DNA from: Deltaproteobacteria bacterium
GTDB lineage: Bacteria; Desulfobacterota; GWC2-55-46
Assembly: GCA_016177845.1 (NCBI GenBank)
Contig: JACOUO010000003.1
Coordinates: forward strand, 62,001-126,000
Length of the DNA stretch: 64,000 nt
Direction of reading: 5' to 3'
The notes below the pieces were generated by a model. The model ran no database searches. It was not told the DNA's origin and saw only the letters and a program-made list of their open reading frames with translations. How positions within the stretch are numbered: the stretch's first letter is position 1; each line of letters starts with the position of its first letter. The translations under genes and the position numbers were made by a program. Of the stretch, positions 37,173-45,690 are shown in pieces.

Positions 37173-38294
37173 TTATCTTTCGAGCCCTGCCTTCATCTCC
37201 AGCGCCTTTATGATGTCTCTCTTTGAGAGTATGCCTACAAGCCTTCCATTCTCTATCACAGGGTACCTTCCAGCACCGTCGCTTGCCATCTTTGAAAGCG
37301 CTTCCATTGCGCTGTCATTGGGATTCAGGGTGTCCTGAGGCCCGAGCCTGTACATCACATCCCTTACAAGGGTATTGCCCCACTTTTCCTTTTCAACGGA
37401 CCTGACGCCGTTAAGCGTTATAAGACCTTCTACATGGCCGTCTGAGGTGACAGGAAAACTTACATAGTGGTACTTGAAAAAGTAGTTGTCAACAAGCTCG
37501 GAGAGCCTTTTGCCTTCTTCAACCGTGACAACCCCTTTGCTCATAAGGTCTCCTACCTTGACCCCTTCAAGGGCGTGCTTCATCAGTACCTGCTGATAGC
37601 CGCTCTCAGCCGCCTGCTGCACGAATACGCCTATGAGCACTGACCACAGGCCGCCCGTAAAATTGCCTACCATAATCTGCAGGAATCCCGTTATGATGAG
37701 AAAAAGGGCAAAGCCTTTGCCGATACTGCTGGCAACCTTTGTAGCCCTGTTCAGATCGCCTGTCCTTGCCCACCACAGAGCCCTGAATACCCTTCCCCCA
37801 TCAAGAGGAAAGCCCGGTATCATGTTAAAGATAAGCAGTATCATGTTGATGAAGGCAAGGTACGCTACGATGGCTGAGAGGACGGGGAAGGCTGAGGCAT
37901 CGATAAAACCGAACGCTACCCAGAATACAATAGCAAGGACTGCGCTTGCGGCGGGGCCGGCTATGGCTATTTTAAGTTCTGTTATCGCGTCCTCAGGCTC
38001 TTTGGTGAGCTGCGCCACGCCTCCGAATATGAAAAGGGTTATCTCTTTTATGTCAAGCCCGAGCCTGTTGGCTGTATACGAATGCGAAAGCTCGTGTATC
38101 AATACGCACGCAAAAAGAAAGAAGGCTGAAATGACGCCCATGAAAAGGTAGGTGCCTTGTGTGAACCCGGGGTTCCTGAATGGAAAATACCCGTAAGAAA
38201 GGCTCCATGCAAAGAGCACAAAAACAATAAACCATGTATAATCTATGGATATCTGGATTCCCAGAACCTTGAAAAGCTTTATGCCTCTTCCCAT
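37173..38294 (-). CDS. Site-2 protease family metalloprotease with paired CBS domains
   Basis: The 373-residue product has an M50 membrane protease core: active-site VLIHELSHSYTANRLG (HExxH), FIFGGVAQL, and the third ligand region NMIPGFPLDGGRVFRAL, with about six membrane helices. Two CBS domains follow (about residues 245-370), with sequences such as VGDLMSKGVVTVEEGKRL and RYPVIENGRLVGILSKRDI, which usually sense adenine nucleotides. S2P-CBS enzymes release membrane-tethered regulators or process proteins in response to energy state. It is transcribed alone. Confidence 0.92.
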   Translation of the reverse strand: MGRGIKLFKVLGIQISIDYTWFIVFVLFAWSLSYGYFPFRNPGFTQGTYLFMGVISAFFLFACVLIHELSHSYTANRLGLDIKEITLFIFGGVAQLTKEPEDAITELKIAIAGPAASAVLAIVFWVAFGFIDASAFPVLSAIVAYLAFINMILLIFNMIPGFPLDGGRVFRALWWARTGDLNRATKVASSIGKGFALFLIITGFLQIMVGNFTGGLWSVLIGVFVQQAAESGYQQVLMKHALEGVKVGDLMSKGVVTVEEGKRLSELVDNYFFKYHYVSFPVTSDGHVEGLITLNGVRSVEKEKWGNTLVRDVMYRLGPQDTLNPNDSAMEALSKMASDGAGRYPVIENGRLVGILSKRDIIKALEMKAGLER

Positions 38295-38468
38295 AAGAAA
38301 CCTCTTGATTTTAAAGGGTTCGATAACAACCCTATTTAAAGTCTATCAGAAGCCCCAATCTACCGCAACCTGAGGCGGGGTAAACTGAATTCGCTGAAAT
38401 TTGATAAATTTCAACTCCGCTGATAAATTGATAATAGGCGGATACAAAAAATACGCGAGCTTAATACC

Positions 38469-39191
38469 ATGAATAAAATCGTAGAGGTAAAGGATCTGAC
38501 AAAGGTCTTTAACGGCTATAGGGCTGTTGATTCGATATCGTTCGACCTGTTCGAAGGCGAGATACTCGGGCTTATCGGCCCGAATGGGGCGGGCAAGACC
38601 ACTACCCTGCAGATGCTCCTTGACCTGACGACCCCTACAAGCGGCGAGATAAAGATATTCGGCCTTGAGCTTAAGGCTAACAGGGGCGAGATCCTTCAGC
38701 GGGTAAATTTTTCATCTTCCTATATCTCCCTTCCCCTTTCGCTTACAGTCGAGGAGAACCTTACTGTATTCGCAAGGCTTTATAATGTGAGTAAGCCAAA
38801 GGGCAGGATTGAGGAACTTTTAAAAGTCTTTGAGATATACAATATCAAAGACACTCCCACAAGGAGGCTTTCTTCAGGGCAGATAACAAGGGTATGTCTG
38901 TGCAAGGCGCTCCTTAACAACCCGAGCATACTTTTCCTTGATGAGCCTACCGCAAGCCTTGACCCGGATATAGCGGATAAAACCCGCACGCTGCTGAAAA
39001 AGATAAAAGATGAGAACGGGATATCAATGCTCTATACCTCCCATAACATGAAAGAGATGGAGGAGATGAGCGACAGGGTGATAATCATAAATAAAGGAAA
39101 AATAATAGCGGAAGGCAAACCTGACGCGCTTATAGCGCAGTATAAGGGAGAAAGCCTTGAAGATGTTTTCCTTAAGATAGCAAGACAATGA
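38469..39191 (+). CDS. ABC transporter ATP-binding protein (ABC-2 type exporter)
   Basis: The 240-residue product has Walker A (GPNGAGKTTTLQMLL), the signature motif LSSGQITRVCLCKALL (canonical LSGGQ altered to LSSGQ), Walker B (ILFLDEPTASLDP) and the H-loop (LYTSHNMKEME). It overlaps the permease start by 4 bp, so the two are translationally coupled and form one exporter. Confidence 0.93.
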   Translation: MNKIVEVKDLTKVFNGYRAVDSISFDLFEGEILGLIGPNGAGKTTTLQMLLDLTTPTSGEIKIFGLELKANRGEILQRVNFSSSYISLPLSLTVEENLTVFARLYNVSKPKGRIEELLKVFEIYNIKDTPTRRLSSGQITRVCLCKALLNNPSILFLDEPTASLDPDIADKTRTLLKKIKDENGISMLYTSHNMKEMEEMSDRVIIINKGKIIAEGKPDALIAQYKGESLEDVFLKIARQ

Positions 39192-39982
39192 AATATAAGA
39201 TAAAAAGAATACTGGCCTATACGATACGCAATCTCTATCTTTACAAGAGGAGCCTCCCGAGGCTCATGGAGGTATTCTATTGGCCTGTCCTTGACCTTGT
39301 TGTCTGGGGCTTTGTAAGCGTCTACCTCTCAAGGCAGGAGGGGCTGCCCGACTTCGTGACATTTTTTATAGGCGCGCTCATCCTCTGGGACATACTGTTC
39401 AGAAGCCAGCAGGGCATCTCAGTCTCGTTTCTTGAGGACGTGTGGTCAAGGAACCTGCTCAATATCTTTGTCAGCCCCCTGAGCCCATCCGAATATGTAG
39501 CGTCCCTTCTGCTGATAAGCATAATCAAGCTCATACTCACTTCAACAGTAATGGCCGCGCTTGCGTGGGTCTTCTATTCATTCAATATCCTCACATTCGG
39601 CTTTACCCTTATACCTCTGATACTGAACCTTATTATCATGGGGTGGGCAGTGGGGATAGTAACAACCGCGCTTATCATGCGCTTCGGGCAGGAGGCGGAA
39701 GTGCTTGCCTGGGGCATAGCCCTGCTTTTCCAGCCTGTATCCGCTGTATTTTATCCTGTAGCCGTGCTTCCGCGCAGTTTGCAGACTGTCGCGCTTTTTA
39801 TCCCTTCGGCCCATGTATTTGAGGGGATGAGGCTTGTAATCACAACAGGGGCTTTCCCTGCAGAAGAGCTTATCTGGGCAGGTTTTTTGAACATTGCCTA
39901 TATAGTGGTATCAATACTTTTCTTTTCGTGGAATTTCAGCGTAGTCAAAAACAAAGGACTTCTTGCAAAGGTAGGAGAGTAG
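39188..39982 (+). CDS. ABC-2 type transporter permease
   Basis: The 264-residue product has six membrane helices and ABC-2 features (IRNLYLYKRSLPRLMEVFYW at the N-terminus, GIALLFQPVSAVFYPVAVLP and QTVALFIPSAHVFEGMRLVI in the second half). Together with the ATPase it makes a NodJ/DrrB-like exporter; the substrate (lipid, drug or polysaccharide) is not evident. Confidence 0.9.
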   Translation: MKYKIKRILAYTIRNLYLYKRSLPRLMEVFYWPVLDLVVWGFVSVYLSRQEGLPDFVTFFIGALILWDILFRSQQGISVSFLEDVWSRNLLNIFVSPLSPSEYVASLLLISIIKLILTSTVMAALAWVFYSFNILTFGFTLIPLILNLIIMGWAVGIVTTALIMRFGQEAEVLAWGIALLFQPVSAVFYPVAVLPRSLQTVALFIPSAHVFEGMRLVITTGAFPAEELIWAGFLNIAYIVVSILFFSWNFSVVKNKGLLAKVGE

Positions 39983-40099
39983 GGATAAAGAATGAAATAA
40001 GAAAAGGCGCCACCATGCCCCGCAGCCGCCGGGACATTCCAACGCCTTTCCTCAGGTGATGGGCACGCGCCTAAAAGGCTAAGCATGCCCATGCTTATA

Positions 40100-40444
40100 T
40101 CAAGCGGCAAATCTCCTGTAAAGATTGCCTTCAAGGCAGAACCCCGAGTTTTTCCACTCCTCTATTCCGCCCTCGTATTTTCTTATATCCTTAAAGCCAA
40201 GGTTTTCCAGCCTGTCCGCTGCAGTTGAACTTGCCTTGCAGGCAGGGCCTGAACAATGGATAACGATAGTCTCATCCTTGCTGATAAGGTTTGCCGCGTC
40301 CTCAATATTCGGCAAAGGAATATTAATTGAGCCGCAAATCCGTTCGTTCTCAAAAGAGTCCCTGTCAAGCACATTGACCAGGACAAATTCCTGACCGGTG
40401 TCCATCATGTCCTTAAGCTCGTCAGTTTCAATATTGCGTATCAT
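40100..40444 (-). CDS. Rhodanese-like sulfurtransferase
   Basis: The 114-residue single-domain product begins MIRNIETDELKDMMDTGQEF and has the active-site Cys loop IVIHCSGPACKASS and the C-terminal YEGGIEEWKNSGFCLEG. It should transfer sulfane sulfur as a persulfide. ATG 40444 is chosen because GGAGG lies just upstream; longer forms lack a box. It is the intact member of a tandem pair with the gene at 40611-41069. Confidence 0.85.
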   Translation of the reverse strand: MIRNIETDELKDMMDTGQEFVLVNVLDRDSFENERICGSINIPLPNIEDAANLISKDETIVIHCSGPACKASSTAADRLENLGFKDIRKYEGGIEEWKNSGFCLEGNLYRRFAA

Positions 40445-40551
40445 ACACGCCTCCACGGAGATGGAACTCTGATAATGAAACTCATTATCAAAATCTATCT
40501 TAAGTATAGCCTCCGCTATTTTTAGAGTCAAGTCACTGCTCTTAAGGTAAA

Positions 40552-40584
40552 AATAAAAAAGCCGCCTCTTATTTTGAGCGGCTT
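40552..40584 (-). terminator. Intrinsic terminator (minus strand) between the rhodanese genes
   Basis: AAGCCGC(T)C and GAG(G)CGGCTT pair around a loop of A/T; on the minus strand TTTTTTATTTTTACC follows. It ends the transcript of the upstream rhodanese-like gene, so the two paralogues are separately expressed. Confidence 0.75.
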
Positions 40585-40610
40585 AGCTGTGTTGGGGGAG
40601 TGATAAAAAA

Positions 40611-41069
40611 TCAGGCGGCTTCTTTGAAGCCTTCCATTCTGCCTTCGACGCAATACCCTGAGTCCTTCCAGGCAGCGATGCCTCCTATGAATCGAAGAAC
40701 ATTGCCGAAGGAGAGGGTTGTAAGCTTGTCAGCCGCAACAGCGCTCTCAAGGGACTCGGCAGAGCTGCCGTAAACAATTATAAGGTCGCTTTGGTTGAGC
40801 TTTTTTATCCCTTCGCGTTCAATAAAAGAAACTGGGATATTAATGGAGTTGCAGATATGCTCAAAATCATATGAGGCGTTGTCACGCACATCAAGGAGAA
40901 CGAACTCCTCCCCTCTTTCCATCAGTATCTTAAGCTCTTTCGCGGTTATGTCGGTATAAAGGTTAAGTATCGCGCCCATGAATAACGCCACATCGTTTGT
41001 CCTGTTGAAGTCGTCATGCTCAACAGCCCTGTCCTCTATCCATCTGTCTGTCTCGCTCTGTTTTTCCAT
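40611..41069 (-). CDS. Rhodanese-like protein lacking the catalytic cysteine
   Basis: The 152-residue product has an N-terminal extension (about 35 residues) and a rhodanese fold related to the neighbour (TAKELKILMERGEEFVLLDV, HICNSINIPVSF, FIGGIAAWKDSGYCVEG). The active-site loop reads IVYGSSAESLES where the paralogue has IVIHCSGPACKAS, so the persulfide-forming Cys is missing. It is presumably a binding or regulatory domain. It carries a nearby Cys (GYCVEG) in a conserved position that is not the catalytic one. Confidence 0.8.
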   Translation of the reverse strand: MEKQSETDRWIEDRAVEHDDFNRTNDVALFMGAILNLYTDITAKELKILMERGEEFVLLDVRDNASYDFEHICNSINIPVSFIEREGIKKLNQSDLIIVYGSSAESLESAVAADKLTTLSFGNVLRFIGGIAAWKDSGYCVEGRMEGFKEAA

Positions 41070-41153
41070 ACAAGCCTCCTTGCATGAAATTGAAAGTCAC
41101 TTTCACCTATTTAAATTATAGTTCCGCTTGAAAGGGGTGTCAAGACAGGTGGA

Positions 41154-41708
41154 TCAGGCGGTTTTTCGGGCTGTTTTTAAGAGCTTTTTCAGGCTTTCCG
41201 AGTAGGTGTTGTAGTCTTGGTCGGAGAAGAGCACAAAGCGTATGAGCTCAAGCTTCCCGGGGTTTGCTTTTGTGAATTCAAGGATGGTTTTTAAGGCTAT
41301 AATTGATGCGTCATTGGCAGGATAGCCGTACGCGCCTGTGCTTATCGATGGGAATGAGATGCTTTTAAGCCCCTTTTCAAGGGCGAGCTCAAGGCTTGAC
41401 CTGTAGGCGCTCTCAAGCAGTTCAGGTTCATTATGTCTGCCGTCTTTATAGATGGGGCCTACGGTATGGATCACATAACGGGCATTCAGGAGGCCTGCCG
41501 TGGTTATCACGGCCTTTCCAGTGGGGCAGCCGCCTATACTGCGGCACTCCTCCATTATCTGGGCCCCTCCGGCCATGTGTATCGCTCCGTCAACTCCGCC
41601 GCCTCCCGCAAGCCGTGAATTGGCCGCATTTACAATGGCGTCAGTTGATTCAAGCGTTATGTCTCCCCGTATGAGGGAAATGGTCGTGCCGTTCTCTTTT
41701 ATATCCAT
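41154..41708 (-). CDS. Macro domain protein (O-acetyl-ADP-ribose deacetylase type)
   Basis: The 184-residue product is a single macrodomain of the YmdB/MacroD class: DAIVNAANSRLAGGGGVDGA, CPTGKAVITTAG, YVIHTVGPIYKDG and the phosphate-binding SISTGAYGYP loop. Such enzymes remove ADP-ribose adducts or deacetylate O-acetyl-ADP-ribose. No ADP-ribosyltransferase or sirtuin is visible beside it. Confidence 0.93.
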   Translation of the reverse strand: MDIKENGTTISLIRGDITLESTDAIVNAANSRLAGGGGVDGAIHMAGGAQIMEECRSIGGCPTGKAVITTAGLLNARYVIHTVGPIYKDGRHNEPELLESAYRSSLELALEKGLKSISFPSISTGAYGYPANDASIIALKTILEFTKANPGKLELIRFVLFSDQDYNTYSESLKKLLKTARKTA

Positions 41709-41787
41709 TAAGGACCTCGCCTGTTTCCGCTATCTCAATTATACTACTTTTTTGAGATTTTATAAGTGCGGCTCAGGTAACGGCGCG

Positions 41788-42357
41788 TCAGCCTTTGGAG
41801 GCGATGATCTTATAATGAGAATTATTGAGGGAGGCCTGCTCAAAGTCTTTAAACCCTGCCTCTTTGAGAAGCTCTGTTACCTGTGCTTCAGTAAGGCGTT
41901 CTTCTTCAGGAGGGCCGTGCTCTTCCTTCTGCTTTTTCCAGTCAACTATCAGAAGCGTGCCGCCCGGATTGAGTATCCTGAAGACTTCCTTAAGGAACTT
42001 TACCTTGTCCTCTGTCTCGTGGAGCATGAAGGCAAGAAGGGCGAGGTCAGCCTCATAATCCCCGATAGGTATATTATCTTCATCAGATTTAAGGAGGACA
42101 ATATTTTGCGGCGGGTCCATCTTATCCCTGAGATATAAGAGCATCTCTGTCTGGGTATCAACGGCAAATACGATGCCGTGCATGCCGACTATCTTTGCCG
42201 CAGGCAGGGTGAAGAAGCCCGGCCCGCATCCGATATCGGCAAATACCATATTTTCAGCAAGCCCAGCTTCACGAAGGACTTTTTCAGGGGAGAGCTCAGT
42301 GTGCCGCTCCTGCCTTAGAAGCCTCTCTATATGTTCAGGATTGAATTTATGGCTCAT
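41788..42357 (-). CDS. SAM-dependent methyltransferase, class I
   Basis: The 189-residue product has the SAM-binding motif I (VFADIGCGPGFFTLPAAK), motif II acidic region (GIVFAVDTQTEML) and motif post-II (EADLALLAFMLHETEDKVKF). The closest resemblance is to UbiE/arsenite-methyltransferase-like enzymes, but substrate cannot be assigned. Its ATG directly follows the stop of the CopD-like gene, so they are cotranscribed. Confidence 0.88.
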   Translation of the reverse strand: MSHKFNPEHIERLLRQERHTELSPEKVLREAGLAENMVFADIGCGPGFFTLPAAKIVGMHGIVFAVDTQTEMLLYLRDKMDPPQNIVLLKSDEDNIPIGDYEADLALLAFMLHETEDKVKFLKEVFRILNPGGTLLIVDWKKQKEEHGPPEEERLTEAQVTELLKEAGFKDFEQASLNNSHYKIIASKG

Positions 42358-42831
42358 TTATATGCCTCCTGCCCTGAGCATTACGGCAAATATCACGATA
42401 AGGAGCGCGAGGATGAGATTACCCCTTCCGAATATCCTTGCTATCTTTGAGAAGTTGGCTGAGCCTCTTGCCTTCGGCCCAAGCCAGAAGTCATGCACAA
42501 GGCTGCTTATGACAATGATGGTGACAAACGTAAGCTTCATCTCAAGGGCCTTGCCAAAGCCTGACGCGTGCAGGCCGGGGTCAAAGATGCCCAATGGCGG
42601 TATGCCGTAGAGCTTGTAAAGGATAATGGGGCCTGTCACAAGCAGGGTGATTATGGCAACCCATCCCCACCTCCTGTACTGCTTTCCCACGACCTGATAT
42701 ATCTGGGATTTTGCCTTGGGGTCCTGGATTGTTTTAAGATACGGCGCTACGACGACCACCAGAAATAGCATCCCGCCTATCCAGAATATTGCTGAGATGA
42801 TGTGAAGAAATAGGGCTAATTTTAACAGCAT
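42358..42831 (-). CDS. CopD-like integral membrane protein
   Basis: The 157-residue product has four membrane helices, with LFLHIISAIFWIGGMLFLVV, WVAIITLLVTGPIILYKL and VTIIVISSLVHDFWLGP. The HIxxAxxWIGG start and the second His resemble the CopD family and related heme or copper membrane proteins. AAAGGAGGT precedes ATG 42831. Coupled to the methyltransferase gene downstream. Confidence 0.75.
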   Translation of the reverse strand: MLLKLALFLHIISAIFWIGGMLFLVVVVAPYLKTIQDPKAKSQIYQVVGKQYRRWGWVAIITLLVTGPIILYKLYGIPPLGIFDPGLHASGFGKALEMKLTFVTIIVISSLVHDFWLGPKARGSANFSKIARIFGRGNLILALLIVIFAVMLRAGGI

Positions 42832-42964
42832 TAATGTACCTCCTTTAAAAATGCGTATAAGTCCTTACCTGCCAAACAGTATACATCCGCCGGTATTTGG
42901 TTTCCATGATGTAAATCAGTAAATGTTTCAAAGTTAAACAGGGCGGCATTATATGATATTTCTG

Positions 42965-43555
42965 CTAAGTGAGCAAGCCCTCAAGCCCTCTTCTTATCAT
43001 CATTACCGCAATAGCCGCCAGAAGGAGCGAGATAACCTTTGATATGCCGAGAGCGCCCTTATCACCAATGTAGTAGACTATCCTCTCAGAGACGCGCAGC
43101 GACAGCCAGATAATGGCGAGGTTTGCCAGAAGCGCGGCAAGGGTCACTGTAAACCCGTAAAGGTCGCTGAGCATCAGAAGAGTAGTAAGGGCGGCAGGCC
43201 CGGCTATGAGGGGAGTGCCTATTGGGACTATGCCTACCCCTGCGGTCGGCGGCACCTCAGGCAGTCCGCGCGCGGTATTTACAATGTCGCCAATGGCGAT
43301 TGAAAGGAGTATCAGGCCTCCTGCTATCTGGAAATCAGAGATAGTGATGCCAAGGAAAACGAACATTGCCCTGCCAAGGATAAGAAAGGCGAGGGTGATG
43401 GCGGTTGCAGTGAGAATGGAGTAGAAAAGCACCTTTCTTTTTTCATGGTGTTCTAATTGTCTTGTAAGGTTGACATAGATAGGCATTATGCCGATAGGCT
43501 CCATGGCAACGAAAAGAGGCAGGAACGCAAGCATGAAAGGCTGAAGAAAATTCAT
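42965..43555 (-). CDS. MarC family integral membrane protein
   Basis: The product (about 196 residues) has six membrane helices with MarC-family features: AFLPLFVAMEPIGIMPIYVN, ISDFQIAGGLILLSIAI, VGIVPIGTPLIAGPAAL and TTLLML. Despite the name the family is not a proven antibiotic-resistance factor. Start is uncertain: ATG 43555 (MNFLQPF) fits the family, ATG 43576 adds seven residues. Confidence 0.88.
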   Translation of the reverse strand: MNFLQPFMLAFLPLFVAMEPIGIMPIYVNLTRQLEHHEKRKVLFYSILTATAITLAFLILGRAMFVFLGITISDFQIAGGLILLSIAIGDIVNTARGLPEVPPTAGVGIVPIGTPLIAGPAALTTLLMLSDLYGFTVTLAALLANLAIIWLSLRVSERIVYYIGDKGALGISKVISLLLAAIAVMMIRRGLEGLLT

Positions 43556-43683
43556 AATAAAACCCGTAGTTTCCATAATATTAGTGTGCCTTGGAAAGAG
43601 CTGGCAAGTCAATAAAAATTCAGAGTGGAAGGGGGGGAGGGGAATACCCCTTATCCCGCTATTCTCTCTCTAATCAAGCCGTT

Positions 43684-43708
43684 ATTCCCAAATGTCTCTA
43701 TCGGGAAT
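43684..43708. repeat. ATTCCC...GGGAAT palindromic repeat
   Basis: ATTCCC and GGGAAT flank a 13-bp spacer and continue into CCAGT, the usual 3' end (GGGAATCCAG) of a dispersed palindromic unit seen in many bacterial genomes. Confidence 0.55.
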
Positions 43709-43965
43709 CCAGTATTTAGAGTAGTGTAGGGCGGGCTATGCCTGTCACTGTGCTTATTTACTTCTGCGCGCTGGGCTTGCTCCTCGGGGCATTGGACTCC
43801 GTTCGCTGTCGAGTCCGTTCGCTAATGAATACCAATGCCCGCTCTCTTCCTCTCCTTTATGTTCTCTGCGCAATGCCCCTTGGTGTGGTGTTTTAAAAAA
43901 CAAGACAAATAAAAACGTCCCCTTCCTTGATGGGAGGAGATAAAGGGGAGGTGAAAAGTGAAAAT

Positions 43966-44005
43966 CACCCCTCACCCCAGCCCTCTCCCACAAGGGGAGA
44001 GGGAG
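43966..44005. repeat. CCCTCTCCC/GGGGAGAGGG palindromic repeat
   Basis: ACCCCTCACCCCAGCCCTCT leads into CCCACAAGGGGAGAGGGAG; CCCTCTCCC pairs with GGGGAGAGGG. This is a very common dispersed repeat in proteobacterial and related genomes. Confidence 0.7.
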
Positions 44006-44014
44006 AAAATCGCT

Positions 44015-44047
44015 GTCATTGCGAGGAGCGAAGCGACGAGGCAATCT
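44015..44047. repeat. GTCATTGCGAGGAGCGAAGCG repeat
   Basis: The unit GTCATTGCGAGGAGC-GAAGCGACGAGGCAATCT has ATTGC and GCAAT as outer arms. It is a familiar widely dispersed intergenic repeat. Only one copy occurs in this window. Confidence 0.7.
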
Positions 44048-44251
44048 TTCTTGAGTTTTGTCTTTACAAAAACCCCGAGGGCGCAAATGGCGAAGCATCC
44101 CCTAAGGGAGGAAGGGTGAGCGAGCCGGGGCTGCAGGAGCGCAGCGACTTAAGCTTTGAGGCGAGCGGGTTGGGGAGGAGCGGGGTGGCGAGCCATGCGC
44201 CCGAAAGAGCCCGGCAGGGCGTTAAAGTTAAAACAGCACTGACCTGAAATT

Positions 44252-44289
44252 AAAAAAGGCTGCGCCTGATTGGTTCAGGCACAGCCTTT
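44252..44289 (-). terminator. Intrinsic terminator (minus strand) after the DUF77 gene
   Basis: AAAGGCTGTGCCTGA pairs with TCAGGCGCAGCCTTT on the minus strand and is followed by TTTTAATTT. Confidence 0.8.
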
Positions 44290-44306
44290 GAAGATTATCT
44301 TCCGGC

Positions 44307-44615
44307 CTACTTTTTCACTTCTTTCCCAAGCCTCTTCTCTACGCTCCTGAGCTTTTCTGTCAGGCGGTCAAGCGGCTTACTCGGCCTTAAGTCGATCTGA
44401 ATGTGGGTGATTATCCGCGGGGCACTTTTCATAACCTCTTCATGGCATCTTTTGATGAGGTTCATTACATCATCCCAGCCGCCCTCTACAACGGTAGCCA
44501 TGGCGTTTGCCTTGTACGGCAGTCCGCTGTCGTCAACGATCTTCAGAACGCTCGCTATAGCGTCCCCCATGCTTTCGCCTTTTCCTACGGGAACAATATT
44601 GAATTCAGCAAGCAT
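44307..44615 (-). CDS. Thiamine-binding/DUF77 (MTH1187-YqgV) family protein
   Basis: The 102-residue product begins MLAEFNIVPVGKGESMGDAI and has TVVEGGWDDVMNLIKRCHE and RIITHIQIDLRPSKP, the hallmarks of the small ferredoxin-like MTH1187/YqgV family. Structures of members show tetramers, and some bind thiamine or its analogues, so a role as a thiamine-binding carrier is plausible. AAAGGAGG precedes the ATG. Confidence 0.9.
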   Translation of the reverse strand: MLAEFNIVPVGKGESMGDAIASVLKIVDDSGLPYKANAMATVVEGGWDDVMNLIKRCHEEVMKSAPRIITHIQIDLRPSKPLDRLTEKLRSVEKRLGKEVKK

Positions 44616-44654
44616 TGTATCCTCCTTTCGGTCCGGCTATTTTGAATTTAAATG

Positions 44655-45665
44655 CTACAGGTCAAAACCGTCAATTAAAGAGCTGCACCTCGGGCATTTT
44701 GAATGCGCTATCACATTTTTCCTTACGGTAAAACCGTGCCTCTCTATCAGAAGCTCCTTGCAGTTATAGCAGTATGTGTTCTCACCTTTTAGGCCGGGCA
44801 CATTGCCTGTATAAACATACCTTAACCCTTCTTCAAGCCCTATCTCTCTCGCCCGCTCGATGATGCTGGCCGGGGTAGGCGGCAGGTCGCGGAGTTTGTA
44901 GGTGGGGTGGAACGCGCTTATGTGCCACGGCATTGTCTTATCTGTCCTGTATATCCACCTTGCGATATTTCTCAGTTCTTCCTCGCTGTCATTGAGCGTG
45001 GGTATTATGAGAGTAGTGACCTCTACCCATATGCCCATTGCTCTCATCTGCTCAATGCTGTCGAGAACCGGGGCGAGCTTTGCCCCGCATACCTTTTTAT
45101 AGAAGCTTTCGGTAAAGGATTTTACATCTACATTGGCCGCGTCCAGAACGCCGTTCATCTCACCCAGGCATTCCTTTGTCATGTAGCCGTTTGTCACGAA
45201 GATGTTACTCAGCCCCTTTTGTTTTGCGAGCACGCCTACATCATAGGCAAACTCAAAGAAGATGGTCGGTTCGGTATATGTGTATGAGATGCTTGAGCAG
45301 CCTGTCTCATACGCCTGGTTTACAATCTCCTCAGGCTCGACCTCATCGCCGAGTATCCTCCTTTGGTCTCTGGGCATCTGAGATATCTCAGAGTTCTGGC
45401 AATGCAGGCACCTGAAGTTGCACCCCACAGTTGCTATGGAGTAAGAGCTTGTGGAGGGCTGAAAATGGAACAAAGGCTTTTTTTCAATGGGGTCTATATT
45501 CTCAGCTATAACCCGTCCATAGATGTTGGAAAACAGAACGCCTTCTATATTTTCCCTTACTCCGCATACTCCGTGCTTTCCGTCAGGTATATGGCAACGG
45601 AACTCGCAAAGATAACAATCCACATGTCCGTCCGGGGACTTCCTGTACAGTCTCGCCTCTTTCAT
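44655..45665 (-). CDS. AmmeMemoRadiSam-type radical SAM enzyme
   Basis: The 336-residue product has Cys-rich N-terminal HVDCYLCEFRCHIPDGKHGV, a radical SAM cluster motif GCNFRCLHCQN (CxxxCxxC), and a C-terminal zinc ribbon (TYCYNCKELLIERHGF with SKCPRC). This is the layout of the AmrS/AmmeMemoRadiSam radical SAM protein, normally encoded with AMMECR1 and Memo proteins and possibly involved in an uncharacterised modification. Neither partner is beside it here; the next genes upstream are an NMD3-like zinc-ribbon protein and an AIR-synthase-like protein. Confidence 0.88.
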   Translation of the reverse strand: MKEARLYRKSPDGHVDCYLCEFRCHIPDGKHGVCGVRENIEGVLFSNIYGRVIAENIDPIEKKPLFHFQPSTSSYSIATVGCNFRCLHCQNSEISQMPRDQRRILGDEVEPEEIVNQAYETGCSSISYTYTEPTIFFEFAYDVGVLAKQKGLSNIFVTNGYMTKECLGEMNGVLDAANVDVKSFTESFYKKVCGAKLAPVLDSIEQMRAMGIWVEVTTLIIPTLNDSEEELRNIARWIYRTDKTMPWHISAFHPTYKLRDLPPTPASIIERAREIGLEEGLRYVYTGNVPGLKGENTYCYNCKELLIERHGFTVRKNVIAHSKCPRCSSLIDGFDL

Positions 45666-45690
45666 CTGTTTGCTACCGCCATAAACTTAT

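Larger units (their letters stand above)
43613..44251. other. Gene-free patch of intergenic repeats
   Basis: About 640 bp contains no credible gene. Short frames translate to phrases such as RRFAPRNDS and LPLWERAGVRG, which are the well-known spurious translations of dispersed palindromic repeats. Three repeat motifs are listed separately. The composition is G/C-rich and unlike the flanking genes, especially 44100-44220. Confidence 0.75.

Noticed and set aside
43754-44098. A 114-codon minus-strand frame in the repeat patch
   Set aside because: Its translation contains RRFAPRNDS and LPLWERAGVRG, the standard spurious translations of dispersed repeats; no ribosome binding site.
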